Shown here: positions 18,995-27,072 of the stretch, in pieces
Layout: each line of letters starts with the position of its first letter
Position numbering within the stretch: position 1 is the stretch's first letter
DNA from: Psychrobacter fozii
GTDB lineage: Bacteria > Pseudomonadota > Gammaproteobacteria > Pseudomonadales > Moraxellaceae
Assembly: GCF_003217155.1 (NCBI RefSeq)
Contig: NZ_QJSU01000006.1
Location: forward strand, 186,001-250,000
Reading direction: 5' to 3'
DNA: 64,000 bases
Made by a program: the position numbers and the translations under genes
Notes under the pieces: generated by a model
What the model was told of the DNA's origin: nothing
What the model saw: the letters and a program-made list of their open reading frames with translations, nothing else
Database searches by the model: none

Positions 18995-20371
18995 ATGGTA
19001 ACGCTAACCCCAACGCAAGATAAATACTTACCCTATGTGCTAGCGGTAGCGCTGTTCATGCAGATTTTGGACGCCACTATTTTAAACACGTCCTTACCGC
19101 AAATGGCACAGGCGTTGGGTGAGTCGCCACTGAAGATGCAATGGGCAGTGATCAGTTATGCCTTGACCTTGGCTATATTCATTCCTATCAGTGGTTTTTT
19201 GGCGGATAAATATGGCACACGTCGGGTATTTCTATCGGCCATCATCATTTTTTGTATTGGCTCTTTACTCTGCGCTGCCTCACCTACACTAGATTTTTTG
19301 ATTGGCTCACGCATCGTTCAAGGTATTGGCGGCGCGATGATGACGCCTGTGGCTCGTTTGATACTGGTTAAGTCTTATCCTCGCAACAAGCTCTTGACTG
19401 TGATGAACTTTGCGGTGATACCGGCATTGGTCGCGCCGTTAGTCGGCCCAGTATTGGGTGGTTATATCGTACAATATGCCAGCTGGCATTGGATATTTTT
19501 AATTAATATTCCGATGGGTATCGTCGGTTTCATCATGGGAAAGAAACTCGTCCCTGCATTATTTGAGGATACTAAACGTCTTGATTGGACAGGGTTTTTA
19601 TTGTTTGCGGCAGCCGCTTGTGGATTTACGCTGGCAGTAGAGTTCGGCTCACAGGCAGGACGAGAGCTTTATGGGTTATTCTGTGGTCTGGGTGCGGGCC
19701 TGCTGATAGGTGCTTATATCTGGCATGCCAAAAAGCGGGATGCGCCGCTGTTCCCTTTGAGCCTATTTGACATTCGTACCTTCCGCATTGGTATTACGGG
19801 TAACTTATTCACGCGACTCGGTATCAGTGCGGTTCCGTTCCTACTACCGCTACTATTACAGGTGGTGTTTGAGTACTCACCTTCACAGGCGGGCTGGTTA
19901 CTGGCCCCTATCGCTGTAGGTGCCATCGGTATCAAGCCATGGGTGAGTAAAATCATTCAGCGTTACAGTTATCGCACTGTTTTGGTTTACAACACCTTTT
20001 TTATGGGTTCGCTTATCATCGTATTGGCACAGTTCAATGACGCATCACAATGGCTGTGGTTCATACCCATCTTGACTGTCATGGGTGCTTGTAATTCTAT
20101 GCAGTTCAGCGCGATGAATACCATTACTATTGGCGACCTTCATGGCACACAGACCAGTAGTGGCAACAGCCTAATGGCGGTCAATCAGCAATTGGCCATT
20201 AGCTTCGGCATCGCCTTTGGTGCAGCAGTACTTAATTTGCTGCGTGATAGATTCGAGCTTGATACCTTGGCTGCATTCCAGACTACCTATTGGATACTTG
20301 GTATTCTAACTATTCTCTCAGGATTGTACTTTTTACGCCTAAAGCCTGAAGATGGTCGCGGTCTATACTAG
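18995..20371 (+). CDS. DHA2-family MFS exporter (MdtD-like)
   Basis: 458 residues with about 13-14 hydrophobic spans. Drug:H+ antiporter-2 features are visible: LDATILNTSLPQMA in the first membrane span, motif A GFLADKYGTRRVF after the second and a motif C-like APLVGPVLGG in the fifth. The overall similarity is to MdtD/EmrB-like exporters in the inner membrane. Substrates cannot be deduced. An upstream TTG at 18962 extends the frame by 11 residues, but ATG at 18995 begins the typical hydrophilic N-terminus (MVTLTPTQDK) and is preferred, with only a weak ribosome site. There is no membrane-fusion partner nearby. Divergent from yghU. Confidence 0.88.
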   Translation: MVTLTPTQDKYLPYVLAVALFMQILDATILNTSLPQMAQALGESPLKMQWAVISYALTLAIFIPISGFLADKYGTRRVFLSAIIIFCIGSLLCAASPTLDFLIGSRIVQGIGGAMMTPVARLILVKSYPRNKLLTVMNFAVIPALVAPLVGPVLGGYIVQYASWHWIFLINIPMGIVGFIMGKKLVPALFEDTKRLDWTGFLLFAAAACGFTLAVEFGSQAGRELYGLFCGLGAGLLIGAYIWHAKKRDAPLFPLSLFDIRTFRIGITGNLFTRLGISAVPFLLPLLLQVVFEYSPSQAGWLLAPIAVGAIGIKPWVSKIIQRYSYRTVLVYNTFFMGSLIIVLAQFNDASQWLWFIPILTVMGACNSMQFSAMNTITIGDLHGTQTSSGNSLMAVNQQLAISFGIAFGAAVLNLLRDRFELDTLAAFQTTYWILGILTILSGLYFLRLKPEDGRGLY

Positions 20372-20382
20372 CGTGTACTAGG

Positions 20383-20395
20383 TAGGGCGTGTGCC
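20383..20395. repeat. Dispersed TIR-like end (TAGGGCGTGTGCC)
   Basis: One copy of the TA-GGGCGTGT end family, 12 bp after the MFS stop. In inverted orientation to the copy at 21048-21059, so the two bracket the first bacterioferritin gene. Confidence 0.55.
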
Positions 20396-20427
20396 GAATA
20401 GAGTCTGTCAAATTTCAGACATAAAAA

Positions 20428-20469
20428 TGCCAGCATATGTTTTGGTTTATGACCAATCATAGGCTGGCA
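20428..20469 (-). terminator. Terminator of the bacterioferritin pair
   Basis: TGCCAGCATATG and CATAGGCTGGCA form a stem around an 18-nt loop. On the minus strand it is followed by TTTTTATG, and it lies about 40 bp beyond the bfr stop. Confidence 0.7.
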
Positions 20470-20507
20470 AGTTTAGAAAATATGATCTATTTATCTATCA
20501 CATCATC

Positions 20508-20990
20508 TTACGGTACATCGTCATCACTCATTTGTGATTGGATGTATCGTTCCACCCCGACACTCTTAATCAAATCTTCCTGCGTGTCTAACCAGTCTTC
20601 GTACTCTTCGTTACCATCTTTTAAGATAACCAATAGCTGGCGAGATACATAGTCAGATTTTGTCTCACATAACGTGATAGCGTCCGTGATAATTGCAAAT
20701 TTTTGTTTTTCTAAACGCAAATTACAGTCAATCATTTCAGGCACATCTTCAGCGATGAACATTTTGCCATAGTCTTGCAAATTCGGTAAACCGCCTAGCA
20801 ATAAAATCCGTGCAATCAGATCATCAGACCATTTCATTTCAGCAATAGATTGCTTATAAAAACTTTCATTAAGGGCTTCTAATCCCCAATGACGCGCAAT
20901 ACGAGCATGCAGAAAGTACTGATTAATAGCAATCAGCGACTGTCCAAGTACTTTGTTTAAGGCGCGAATGACCTCTTTATCCCCTTTCAT
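20508..20990 (-). CDS. bfr: Bacterioferritin, heme-binding subunit lacking a ferroxidase site
   Basis: 160 residues, normal bacterioferritin length, starting MKGDKEVIRALNKVLG and ending YIQSQM. The heme-axial ligand Met52 is present (E51-M52-K53), but the di-iron ferroxidase residues are largely lost: position 18 is Ser instead of Glu, position 54 is Trp instead of His, and the DEEGH-like segment near 127-130 reads KDGNEEYEDW. Glu51 and Glu94 are kept. This is the heme-type subunit of a two-subunit bacterioferritin, as known in some pseudomonads and Neisseria, whose partner is the adjacent gene. It stores iron in a 24-mer in the cytoplasm, with heme helping electron transfer for release. Downstream of and co-directional with the partner, separated by 77 bp containing a TIR-like repeat end. 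Confidence 0.93.
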   Translation of the reverse strand: MKGDKEVIRALNKVLGQSLIAINQYFLHARIARHWGLEALNESFYKQSIAEMKWSDDLIARILLLGGLPNLQDYGKMFIAEDVPEMIDCNLRLEKQKFAIITDAITLCETKSDYVSRQLLVILKDGNEEYEDWLDTQEDLIKSVGVERYIQSQMSDDDVP

Positions 20991-21047
20991 TATCTCTCTC
21001 CCTATTCATTTATTATTTAAGCTAAACATTATTCATCTAATTATCTA

Positions 21048-21059
21048 GGACACGCCCTA
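21048..21059. repeat. Dispersed TIR-like end (GGACACGCCCTA)
   Basis: Second inverted copy of the GGGCGTGTCC end, lying between the two bacterioferritin genes 9 bp after the 21068-21556 stop. The right TA flank is present. Confidence 0.55.
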
Positions 21060-21067
21060 GCATAATG

Positions 21068-21556
21068 TTAGATGAGATTAGGAGTGACTTCAGCCATTTG
21101 GCTTTGTAGATAATTGGGCAGGCCAATCATATCAATTAGACGCAGTTGTTGCTCAAGCCAATGAGCATGGTCTTCTTCAGTGTCTTTTAGTTGCTCTACC
21201 AGCATCTCACGTGTGACATAGTCATGCTCTGCTTCACAGAGTGCAATGCCATCCTTTAAGTGCTGCTGTACTTGATACTCTAGGTTAAGGTCAAGCTGAA
21301 GCATTTCGGGAACAGTCGCGCCGATATTGATCGCGTCAACCGTCATTTTAGGCGTGCCACTTAACATTAAGATACGGCGAATGATGGCTTGGGCATGCAG
21401 TGTTTCATCGGCCATCTCATGATGGATACGATCATACAACTTGCCATAATGCCACTCAGCATACATTTCTGAATGAATAAAATACTGATCACGAGCGGCA
21501 AGCTCACCACCTAATAAGAAATTCAAATAATCAATGACTTTTGGGCTACCTATCAT
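21068..21556 (-). CDS. bfr: Bacterioferritin, ferroxidase subunit lacking the heme ligand
   Basis: 162 residues. The ferroxidase ligands are intact by alignment to canonical Bfr: E18 ([11 protein letters not shown]), E51 and H54 (DETLH), Glu94 (LNLEYQ) and a distal Glu/His pair in [10 protein letters not shown]. The heme ligand Met52 is replaced by Thr. It therefore complements the neighbouring heme-type subunit, and together they should form a mixed 24-meric shell that oxidises and stores Fe(II). A one-residue insertion in the KDTEEDH segment shifts canonical numbering. It is the first gene of the pair on the minus strand, with bfd 380 bp further upstream on the same strand. Probably iron-regulated, though no clear Fur box was seen at its own start. 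Confidence 0.93.
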   Translation of the reverse strand: MIGSPKVIDYLNFLLGGELAARDQYFIHSEMYAEWHYGKLYDRIHHEMADETLHAQAIIRRILMLSGTPKMTVDAINIGATVPEMLQLDLNLEYQVQQHLKDGIALCEAEHDYVTREMLVEQLKDTEEDHAHWLEQQLRLIDMIGLPNYLQSQMAEVTPNLI

Positions 21557-21936
21557 AACTTATACTCCCCTATTTATACTTCACTACTCACAGTGCATTC
21601 ATAATTACCCATATAAGGATAGTGTTATTAGCAAACTGAGTAGTAGATATCAAAACCAACAAAATGCCTTACAGCGTCAGACATATATAGTAGCATACCG
21701 GCTCTGATATCGCTTGTAACGTTAGGAACTAAGAATAAGATGCTAATTGAGAACAATAATTAGCTAGCGTTAATTCCGATTATTAGAGGTGCTTAAAATA
21801 GGTGTATTAGCGAAGTTATACGGACGCTTGCAACTTACCCTTTATATATAATAGTTAAAGCGTAAGTGAAGTCTGTTAGATATTTTGTGTAATGCTAAAG
21901 CGTACTCTTGATTTTAATATTAAAAGTTGATGCTGC
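21557..21936. other. Spacer upstream of the bacterioferritin pair
   Basis: 380 bp of AT-rich sequence without an ORF. It must hold the bfr promoter and the bfd terminator, but I found no convincing -35/-10 pair, Fur box or strong hairpin. A short palindrome TTTTAATATTAAAA lies near 21913. Confidence 0.4.
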
Positions 21937-22128
21937 TTAAACGGCGTAAGCTAAGACATCAAGTTTCGCATGGTGCTCTTCTAAGTAATCATTGACCATA
22001 GGTTCACAGCAGCCACAGCAAGTCGCTACATCAAGCGTGTCTTTTAAACCATCAAGCGTATCAATGCCTGAGGCAATAGCTGCTTTAATTTGCTTTTCTT
22101 TTACGTCATTGCAGATGCATACGTACAT
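21937..22128 (-). CDS. bfd: Bacterioferritin-associated ferredoxin
   Basis: 63 residues, typical Bfd size. The [2Fe-2S] ligands are visible as MYVCICND (Cys4, Cys6) and CCGCC near residues 37-41, in the BFD fold. Bfd donates electrons to the bacterioferritin heme to reduce stored Fe(III) and release iron. It is upstream of and co-directional with both bfr genes. The promoter (22193-22221) contains a good Fur box, so expression should rise under iron starvation, matching its release role. Confidence 0.93.
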   Translation of the reverse strand: MYVCICNDVKEKQIKAAIASGIDTLDGLKDTLDVATCCGCCEPMVNDYLEEHHAKLDVLAYAV

Positions 22129-22192
22129 GAACTAACTCCTACGAATATCGCTATTCAATAACTACTGGCTAATCATTTTTACTGCTTGACCT

Positions 22193-22221
22193 ATAATAAC
22201 GATAACTATTATCATTTTCAA
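22193..22221 (-). promoter_or_regulatory. Sigma-70 promoter of bfd
   Basis: On the minus strand, -35 TTGAAA (plus 22216-22221) and -10 TATTAT (plus 22193-22198) are separated by exactly 17 bp, about 65 bp from the bfd ATG. The Fur box fills the spacer and overlaps the -10. Confidence 0.75.
22195..22213. promoter_or_regulatory. Fur box in the bfd promoter
   Basis: AATAACGATAACTATTATC matches the 19-bp consensus GATAATGATAATCATTATC at 15 of 19 positions by my count. Its position between -35 and -10 would let Fe-Fur block polymerase. Confidence 0.75.
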
Positions 22222-22315
22222 TAGTATTTGATATATTTTAATGACAGCGAAGTTTTTTTAAAGGAAAGGTATAACTTGGCAAGAATATTGCAACAATTAA
22301 TCTATGTAAGCGAAT

Positions 22316-22327
22316 ATAAATATTTAT
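22316..22327. promoter_or_regulatory. Possible ArsR-family operator palindrome
   Basis: ATAAATATTTAT is a perfect 12-bp palindrome about 130 bp upstream of the ArsR-type gene. AT-rich palindromes are common here, so this is weak. Confidence 0.25.
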
Positions 22328-22454
22328 GTTATGATATAGATGAATGGTAGTAAATTTACGATAAACTGTAATTTAGCTTATTTTTTAATCGATTTTGTAG
22401 ATAACTACTGCTATATTGACCATCTATCAACAATAACCCCATAGGGATTATTTT

Positions 22455-22778
22455 ATGTCTGATAATAATTTTACGATACGACCAATTGAATTATTTAAAG
22501 TTCTATCCGATCCAACGCGTTTAAAAATATTTCAAATTCTTTTTAATAAACAATCACGTTGCGTGGGAGAGCTAGTAGAAATATTAGATCAACCTCAACC
22601 AACGATATCGCGTCATTTAAATCATTTGAAAAAATTAGGTATTTTGAACTGTGTACGTGATGGTACATGGATGTGGTATGAAGTTGCCGATGATTTACCA
22701 GAATGGTGCCAAGAGGTTTTAGAGATTACTTATAAGCAAATATCTGCCAATGATATTGCACTACCAAAAGCAGGCTAA
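22455..22778 (+). CDS. ArsR-family winged-helix transcriptional regulator
   Basis: 107 residues. The classic ArsR wHTH is seen: FKVLSDPTRLKIFQILF, then CVGELVEILDQPQPTISRHLNHLKKLGILNC, the recognition helix being around QPTISRHLNHL, and a beta-hairpin wing RDGTWMWYEVAD. The CVGELV segment carries a Cys where metal-sensing ArsR/SmtB proteins have ELCVCDL, but the second cysteine of CxC is absent; other cysteines are Cys65-like (NCVRDG) and a C-terminal EWCQEV. Metal or redox sensing is possible but not shown. TAGGGATT precedes the ATG. It is divergent from bfd, sharing the intergenic region. Its targets are not evident. Confidence 0.88.
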   Translation: MSDNNFTIRPIELFKVLSDPTRLKIFQILFNKQSRCVGELVEILDQPQPTISRHLNHLKKLGILNCVRDGTWMWYEVADDLPEWCQEVLEITYKQISANDIALPKAG

Positions 22779-22819
22779 ATGTGATTGGTATTAAGAAAAT
22801 CTGAGGCATCGTTTAACGC

Positions 22820-22850
22820 AAAAAAGACCTATTTATCATAGGTCTTTTTT
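22820..22850. terminator. Bidirectional terminator between arsR-type gene and cysA
   Basis: AAAAAAGACCTAT and ATAGGTCTTTTTT form a stem with a 5-nt loop and A/T tails on both strands. It can end the arsR-type transcript (+) and the cys transport operon (-). Confidence 0.9.
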
Positions 22851-22940
22851 ATGTCTGCCGATAATGTGACTGTAATAATATAACTCTAGCAATGTAACTT
22901 TAGTATCGTGGCTTTAGCAATATGGCTATGCCATATTCAA

Positions 22941-23663
22941 TTATGTCAGATCTAAAAACTCACTGATAAAGGCACTGGCTGGCTGGTGTATCAGCTCTTC
23001 TGATGTTCCTACCTGCTCCACTCGCCCTTGGTTCATGACAACAATCTCATCAGATACTGCGCGTGCTTCTTCTTGATCATGTGTGACCATGATACTGGTG
23101 ATACCTAGCTCATGATGAATATTTTTCAGCCAAGTGCGTAGCTCTTTTCGCACCTTGGCATCCAGTGCACCGAACGGCTCATCAAGCAACAATAGTTTCG
23201 GCTTCACCGCGAGCGCTCGTGCCAGCGCAATTCGCTGACGCTGACCGCCTGATAGCTGATGTGGATAAGCATTGGCAATTTGTGGCAGCTGTACGAGCTC
23301 TAATAGCTCTGCCACGCGCTTATTGATATCAGCCTTGCTAGGACGGTCTTTTTTTGGCAATAACGTCAGTCCAAACGCGACATTATCAGCGATGTTTTTG
23401 TGACGAAATAAGGCATAGTGCTGAAACATGAAGCCAATATGACGTTTTTGCACAGGCGTATTGGTCACATCTAGCTCATCAAACAATATTTGCCCTGAGT
23501 CAGCATACTCAAGACCAGCGATGATACGCAATAGCGTCGTTTTACCACAGCCTGATGGGCCAAGTAACGTCGTCAGCTTGCCAGTAGGCACAGTGATATT
23601 GATATTGTCTAAGGCGGTAAAATTACCGAATTTTTTATTAACGCTGCGAATCTCGATGCTCAT
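22941..23663 (-). CDS. cysA: Sulfate/thiosulfate ABC transporter ATPase, short form
   Basis: 240 residues. Walker A is GPSGCGKTT, the Q-loop segment is [12 protein letters not shown], the signature is [15 protein letters not shown], Walker B is [12 protein letters not shown] and the H-loop is MVTHDQEEA. It is assigned as CysA from the adjacent cysW, cysT and sulfate-binding genes. CysA is normally about 350-365 residues because a C-terminal regulatory (TOBE-like) domain follows the ATPase. Here the protein stops at FISEFLDLT, exactly at the domain boundary, with no sign of a frameshifted remainder downstream. Energises sulfate import at the inner-membrane cytoplasmic face. Last gene of the cys transport operon, 38 bp after cysW. 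Confidence 0.92.
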   Translation of the reverse strand: MSIEIRSVNKKFGNFTALDNINITVPTGKLTTLLGPSGCGKTTLLRIIAGLEYADSGQILFDELDVTNTPVQKRHIGFMFQHYALFRHKNIADNVAFGLTLLPKKDRPSKADINKRVAELLELVQLPQIANAYPHQLSGGQRQRIALARALAVKPKLLLLDEPFGALDAKVRKELRTWLKNIHHELGITSIMVTHDQEEARAVSDEIVVMNQGRVEQVGTSEELIHQPASAFISEFLDLT

Positions 23664-23701
23664 AATCGTATCTCTTATTATATTTTTTGTCGTATCGTGA
23701 C

Positions 23702-24640
23702 TTATTTATCACTGCTATTTTTAGTCGTAGCAACCGTAGCATTGGCACTCACTGATAGCTCAGGTATGTTGGCCAGTCGCTCAGATTTAGCAAATTTACG
23801 CTCTTGTAGCTTCGTCATGACTTGCTGAATGAGTAGCGTTACGAGAGCCAATGCAGCAAGTAAGCTAGATAAGGCAAAAGCGGCGGTAAAGTTATAATCG
23901 TTATAAGCAATCTCGACTAATAGCGGCATGGTATTGGTCTCACCGCGAATATGACCAGATACCACACTGACAGCACCGAACTCACCCATCGCCCGCGCAT
24001 TGGTCAAAATCAAGCCATATAACAGTGCCCATTTGATATTTGGCAAGGTCACATGCCAGAAAGTCTGCCAACCAGTCGCGCCCAACGTCAATGCTGCTTG
24101 CTCTTCACTGTCGCCTTGAGTCTGCATCAGCGGTATTAGCTCACGTGCCACAAAAGGGAACGTGACAAATAACGTCGCTAAGACAATACCGGGAACGGCA
24201 TAAATCACTTGGAAACCCATGCTTTCGAGCCAGCCACCAACCGTAGAATTGAGCCCGAACAGCAATATGAACATCAAACCTGCGACCACTGGTGATACTG
24301 AAAATGGTAAATCAAGTAACGTGGTGACCAACTGCTTACCTTTAAACTGATAGCGGGTGACCAACCATGCAATTGCGATGCCCATCACCATATTAATCGG
24401 CAAGACGATGGCAGCGGTAATTAGTGTCAGCTTAATGGCTTGCAACGCTTCAGGATCGACTAGCGATGCGATATATAGCTGCCAGCCACCTTTAAAGGCT
24501 TCATAGAACACCGCTAGCAACGGTATCACTAGCATTACAACCATGAATAGCACAGCGATACCGATAAAGGTACGGCGTATCCATGGCGTGTCTTTGGTTG
24601 CCGCGTTACTTTGGTAGTCGTAGCTGTTAGATATTTGCAT
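23702..24640 (-). CDS. cysW: Sulfate ABC transporter permease CysW
   Basis: 312 residues with about six membrane spans and the binding-protein-dependent permease EAA loop ([22 protein letters not shown]). The motif [25 protein letters not shown] is typical of CysW. It pairs with CysT in the inner-membrane channel. The start ATG almost abuts the cysT stop (one base between), indicating translational coupling. The cytoplasmic tails are slightly longer than in enteric CysW. Confidence 0.95.
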   Translation of the reverse strand: MQISNSYDYQSNAATKDTPWIRRTFIGIAVLFMVVMLVIPLLAVFYEAFKGGWQLYIASLVDPEALQAIKLTLITAAIVLPINMVMGIAIAWLVTRYQFKGKQLVTTLLDLPFSVSPVVAGLMFILLFGLNSTVGGWLESMGFQVIYAVPGIVLATLFVTFPFVARELIPLMQTQGDSEEQAALTLGATGWQTFWHVTLPNIKWALLYGLILTNARAMGEFGAVSVVSGHIRGETNTMPLLVEIAYNDYNFTAAFALSSLLAALALVTLLIQQVMTKLQERKFAKSERLANIPELSVSANATVATTKNSSDK

Positions 24641-24641
24641 G

Positions 24642-25526
24642 TTAGCGAGCTCCTACACGGCGCGACAGCTTCCACTGCACAATATTAATGGTTAATAAAA
24701 TCACAAATGAGATGAGTAGCATAAATAGCGCGACCGCAGAGGCGCCTTGAATGTCAAACTGCTCAAGCTTACTGATAATAATCAGTGGTAAAATCTCAGA
24801 CTGCATTGGAATATTGCCCGCGATAAAAATAACTGAGCCATACTCACCAGTGGCACGAGCAAACATCATACCTGCACCCATTAATAATGCGGGTAACAGC
24901 TCTGGTAAAATTACTTTACGGAAGGTGGTGAAACGATTGGCACCCAATACGGCTGCCGCCTCTTCAAACTCAACTGATAGCTCAGCGAGTACTGGCTGCA
25001 CGGCACGGACGATAAAAGGGAAGCTGACCACGACCAATGCCAACCAAATACCTATTGGTGTAAAGGCCACTTGAATATCAAATTTGGCAAACCACTGCCC
25101 CATCAGACCGTTAGGCGCATAGAGCGTGGCAAGCGAGATACCAGTGACAGCCGTTGGCAAAGCAAATGGTAAATCAACCAAGGCATTGATCAAGGACTTG
25201 CCCCAAAACTCATAACGTACCAACACCCAGGCGACCAATGTACCAAACACCATATTGGTGAGCATCGCCAAGAAAGACATCCATAAGCTCAGCTTGATAG
25301 CAGCAGTCACTTGCGGTTGGCTAATGGTTTCCCAAAACCCCGTCCAGCCCATCTGCGTGGTCGTATAGGCCATCATGGCAAACGGCAGCACCACCAATAG
25401 CGATAAGCTAAAAACAGTAATGCCCATGCTTAGACCAAACCCTGGCAGCACATTGCGTTGACGCAAGCGTGTCAGCCAACCTTTCTTAGGAAGGGGTTTG
25501 CTGGTAGAAGATGTGGGTGCACTCAT
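24642..25526 (-). CDS. cysT: Sulfate ABC transporter permease CysT (CysU)
   Basis: 294 residues with six predicted membrane spans. The EAA loop is EEAAAVLGANRFTTFRKVILPELLPAL, and TGEYGSVIFIAGNIPMQSEI is diagnostic of CysT. Forms the channel heterodimer with CysW, powered by CysA and fed by the sulfate-binding lipoproteins upstream. GGATATCAC precedes the start ATG. A stem-loop lies between it and the upstream sulfate-binding gene. Confidence 0.95.
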   Translation of the reverse strand: MSAPTSSTSKPLPKKGWLTRLRQRNVLPGFGLSMGITVFSLSLLVVLPFAMMAYTTTQMGWTGFWETISQPQVTAAIKLSLWMSFLAMLTNMVFGTLVAWVLVRYEFWGKSLINALVDLPFALPTAVTGISLATLYAPNGLMGQWFAKFDIQVAFTPIGIWLALVVVSFPFIVRAVQPVLAELSVEFEEAAAVLGANRFTTFRKVILPELLPALLMGAGMMFARATGEYGSVIFIAGNIPMQSEILPLIIISKLEQFDIQGASAVALFMLLISFVILLTINIVQWKLSRRVGAR

Positions 25527-25605
25527 AGTGATATCCTGTTGCCCAACTGATGGTACTTATCGTAAGACCATGTTATATCGAACTTATTATTAGTATGCTT
25601 ACGGT

Positions 25606-25640
25606 ATAAAGGACATAGTGCGTACGACCATGTCCTTTAT
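25606..25640. repeat. Stem-loop between the sulfate-binding gene and cysT
   Basis: ATAAAGGACAT (25606-25616) and ATGTCCTTTAT (25630-25640) form a perfect 11-bp stem with a 13-nt loop and no T run. It may stabilise the 3' end of the binding-protein mRNA or attenuate expression of the permease genes, giving the usual excess of binding protein. Confidence 0.65.
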
Positions 25641-25736
25641 GGAATTTCTTATGAATGACTACATCACCTGATTTATAGCAAAGTAATCACCTTTACTAAA
25701 TGGCTACTCAGTGATCATTCTTGTCTTAGTCATTTG

Positions 25737-26822
25737 CTACTGCGGTGCATTGATGGCCAGTTGGTCAAACACGCCACCATCGCTGAAGTATGTACCCATG
25801 ATGTCATCCCATGAACCAAAGGCATCATTCGGACGGAACGTTTCAACTGGTGGTAATTTATCACCATTTTTATCAAGCACGCTTTGCACGCTAGGACGTA
25901 GATAAAGATCGGCGGCTAACTGTTGAGCCGGCTCACTCCATAAGTAATCCAAATAAGCTTTTGCTGCGTCCGTTGTGCCTTTTTTATCCGTTACTGATTT
26001 GACAATCGCCACTGGGCTTTCTGATTTAATCGAGTATTTTGGATAAACGATATCGACTTGACCAGCGCCGAAATCAGTTGCTGCAAGATTGGCTTCGTTT
26101 TCAAAAGTAACCAAAACGTCACCAATACCACGCTGAACGAATGTCATCGTTGCAGCACGTCCACCATTCTCATAAACTTTGACGTTTTTGAGCATGTCTT
26201 TGACGTAGCCTTTAGCCTTGGTTTCATCTTGGTTAAAAGCATGCAGACCATAGCCATAAGCACCTAAGAATGCATAACGACCATTACCCGTGACTTTCGG
26301 ATTTGCCATCACAATCTCAAGACCGTCTTTGGTCAAATCTTCCCAATCATTAATACCTTTTGGATTGCCTTTACGTACCAAAAATACGATGGTGCTGGTA
26401 AAAGGCACGGCGTTGTCTGGGAACTTGCTTTCCCAATCTGATTCAACCAAGCCTTTTTTCTCAAGCAGCTCAATATCAGACCCTTGGTTCATGGTGGCAA
26501 CGTCTGCTTGTAGACCGTTAGCAACAGACAGTGCCTGTTTGCTTGAGCCACCATGTGACTGTTTGATTAAAATATTACTGTTTGGGTTTTCAGCTTTGTA
26601 ATGCTCAACGAATAATGGGTTGTAGTCTTTATAAAAGTCACGTGCCACATCATAAGAGACATTTAACAACTCGATATCTTGAGTTTCTGTTGCTGCGCTA
26701 CCACTTGCATCTGTCTGCTCGCTGTTGCTACAGCCGACCAGACCTAAAGTTAATGCCACACCGGCAATACTTAAGACCTTCAGTGTTTTACTTTTTTGTT
26801 GATAGCGCACAGCGTATGTCAT
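25737..26822 (-). CDS. sbp: Sulfate-binding lipoprotein of the ABC transporter (copy 1)
   Basis: 361 residues from ATG 26822, which has GAGGGA 6 nt upstream; the frame continues to 26927 but that part lacks signal features. A lipoprotein signal with lipobox LVGC is followed by a Ser/Thr-rich linker, so it is anchored to the membrane. The mature part is a type II periplasmic binding protein of the Sbp/CysP family: LLNVSYDVARDFYKDYNPLF, QSHGGSSKQALSVANGLQADVATMNQ and GNGRYAFLGAYGYGL. Captures sulfate or thiosulfate. First gene adjacent to cysT-cysW-cysA, with a nearly full-length paralog immediately upstream. Confidence 0.93.
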   Translation of the reverse strand: MTYAVRYQQKSKTLKVLSIAGVALTLGLVGCSNSEQTDASGSAATETQDIELLNVSYDVARDFYKDYNPLFVEHYKAENPNSNILIKQSHGGSSKQALSVANGLQADVATMNQGSDIELLEKKGLVESDWESKFPDNAVPFTSTIVFLVRKGNPKGINDWEDLTKDGLEIVMANPKVTGNGRYAFLGAYGYGLHAFNQDETKAKGYVKDMLKNVKVYENGGRAATMTFVQRGIGDVLVTFENEANLAATDFGAGQVDIVYPKYSIKSESPVAIVKSVTDKKGTTDAAKAYLDYLWSEPAQQLAADLYLRPSVQSVLDKNGDKLPPVETFRPNDAFGSWDDIMGTYFSDGGVFDQLAINAPQ

Positions 26823-27072
26823 AAATCCCTCAAAGATATCTGTTAAGTAATGCAAGTATGCTAACAGCGCCATCTTATTATGTTTAATGATGAATATGCG
26901 TATGTTATTGCCAAAACGGAATAACAAGAGCGTAACGTTAAACTTATCAATCAGTTGGCAAAATCCTACTAGAAGAGCCTCATTTATAGAGACTCAAAAG
27001 CGGATACGATTGACGGTATCTTTTATCTGATAGCTGGCAAGTTATGCATGATTTTATAGATTGCTTTACAGG

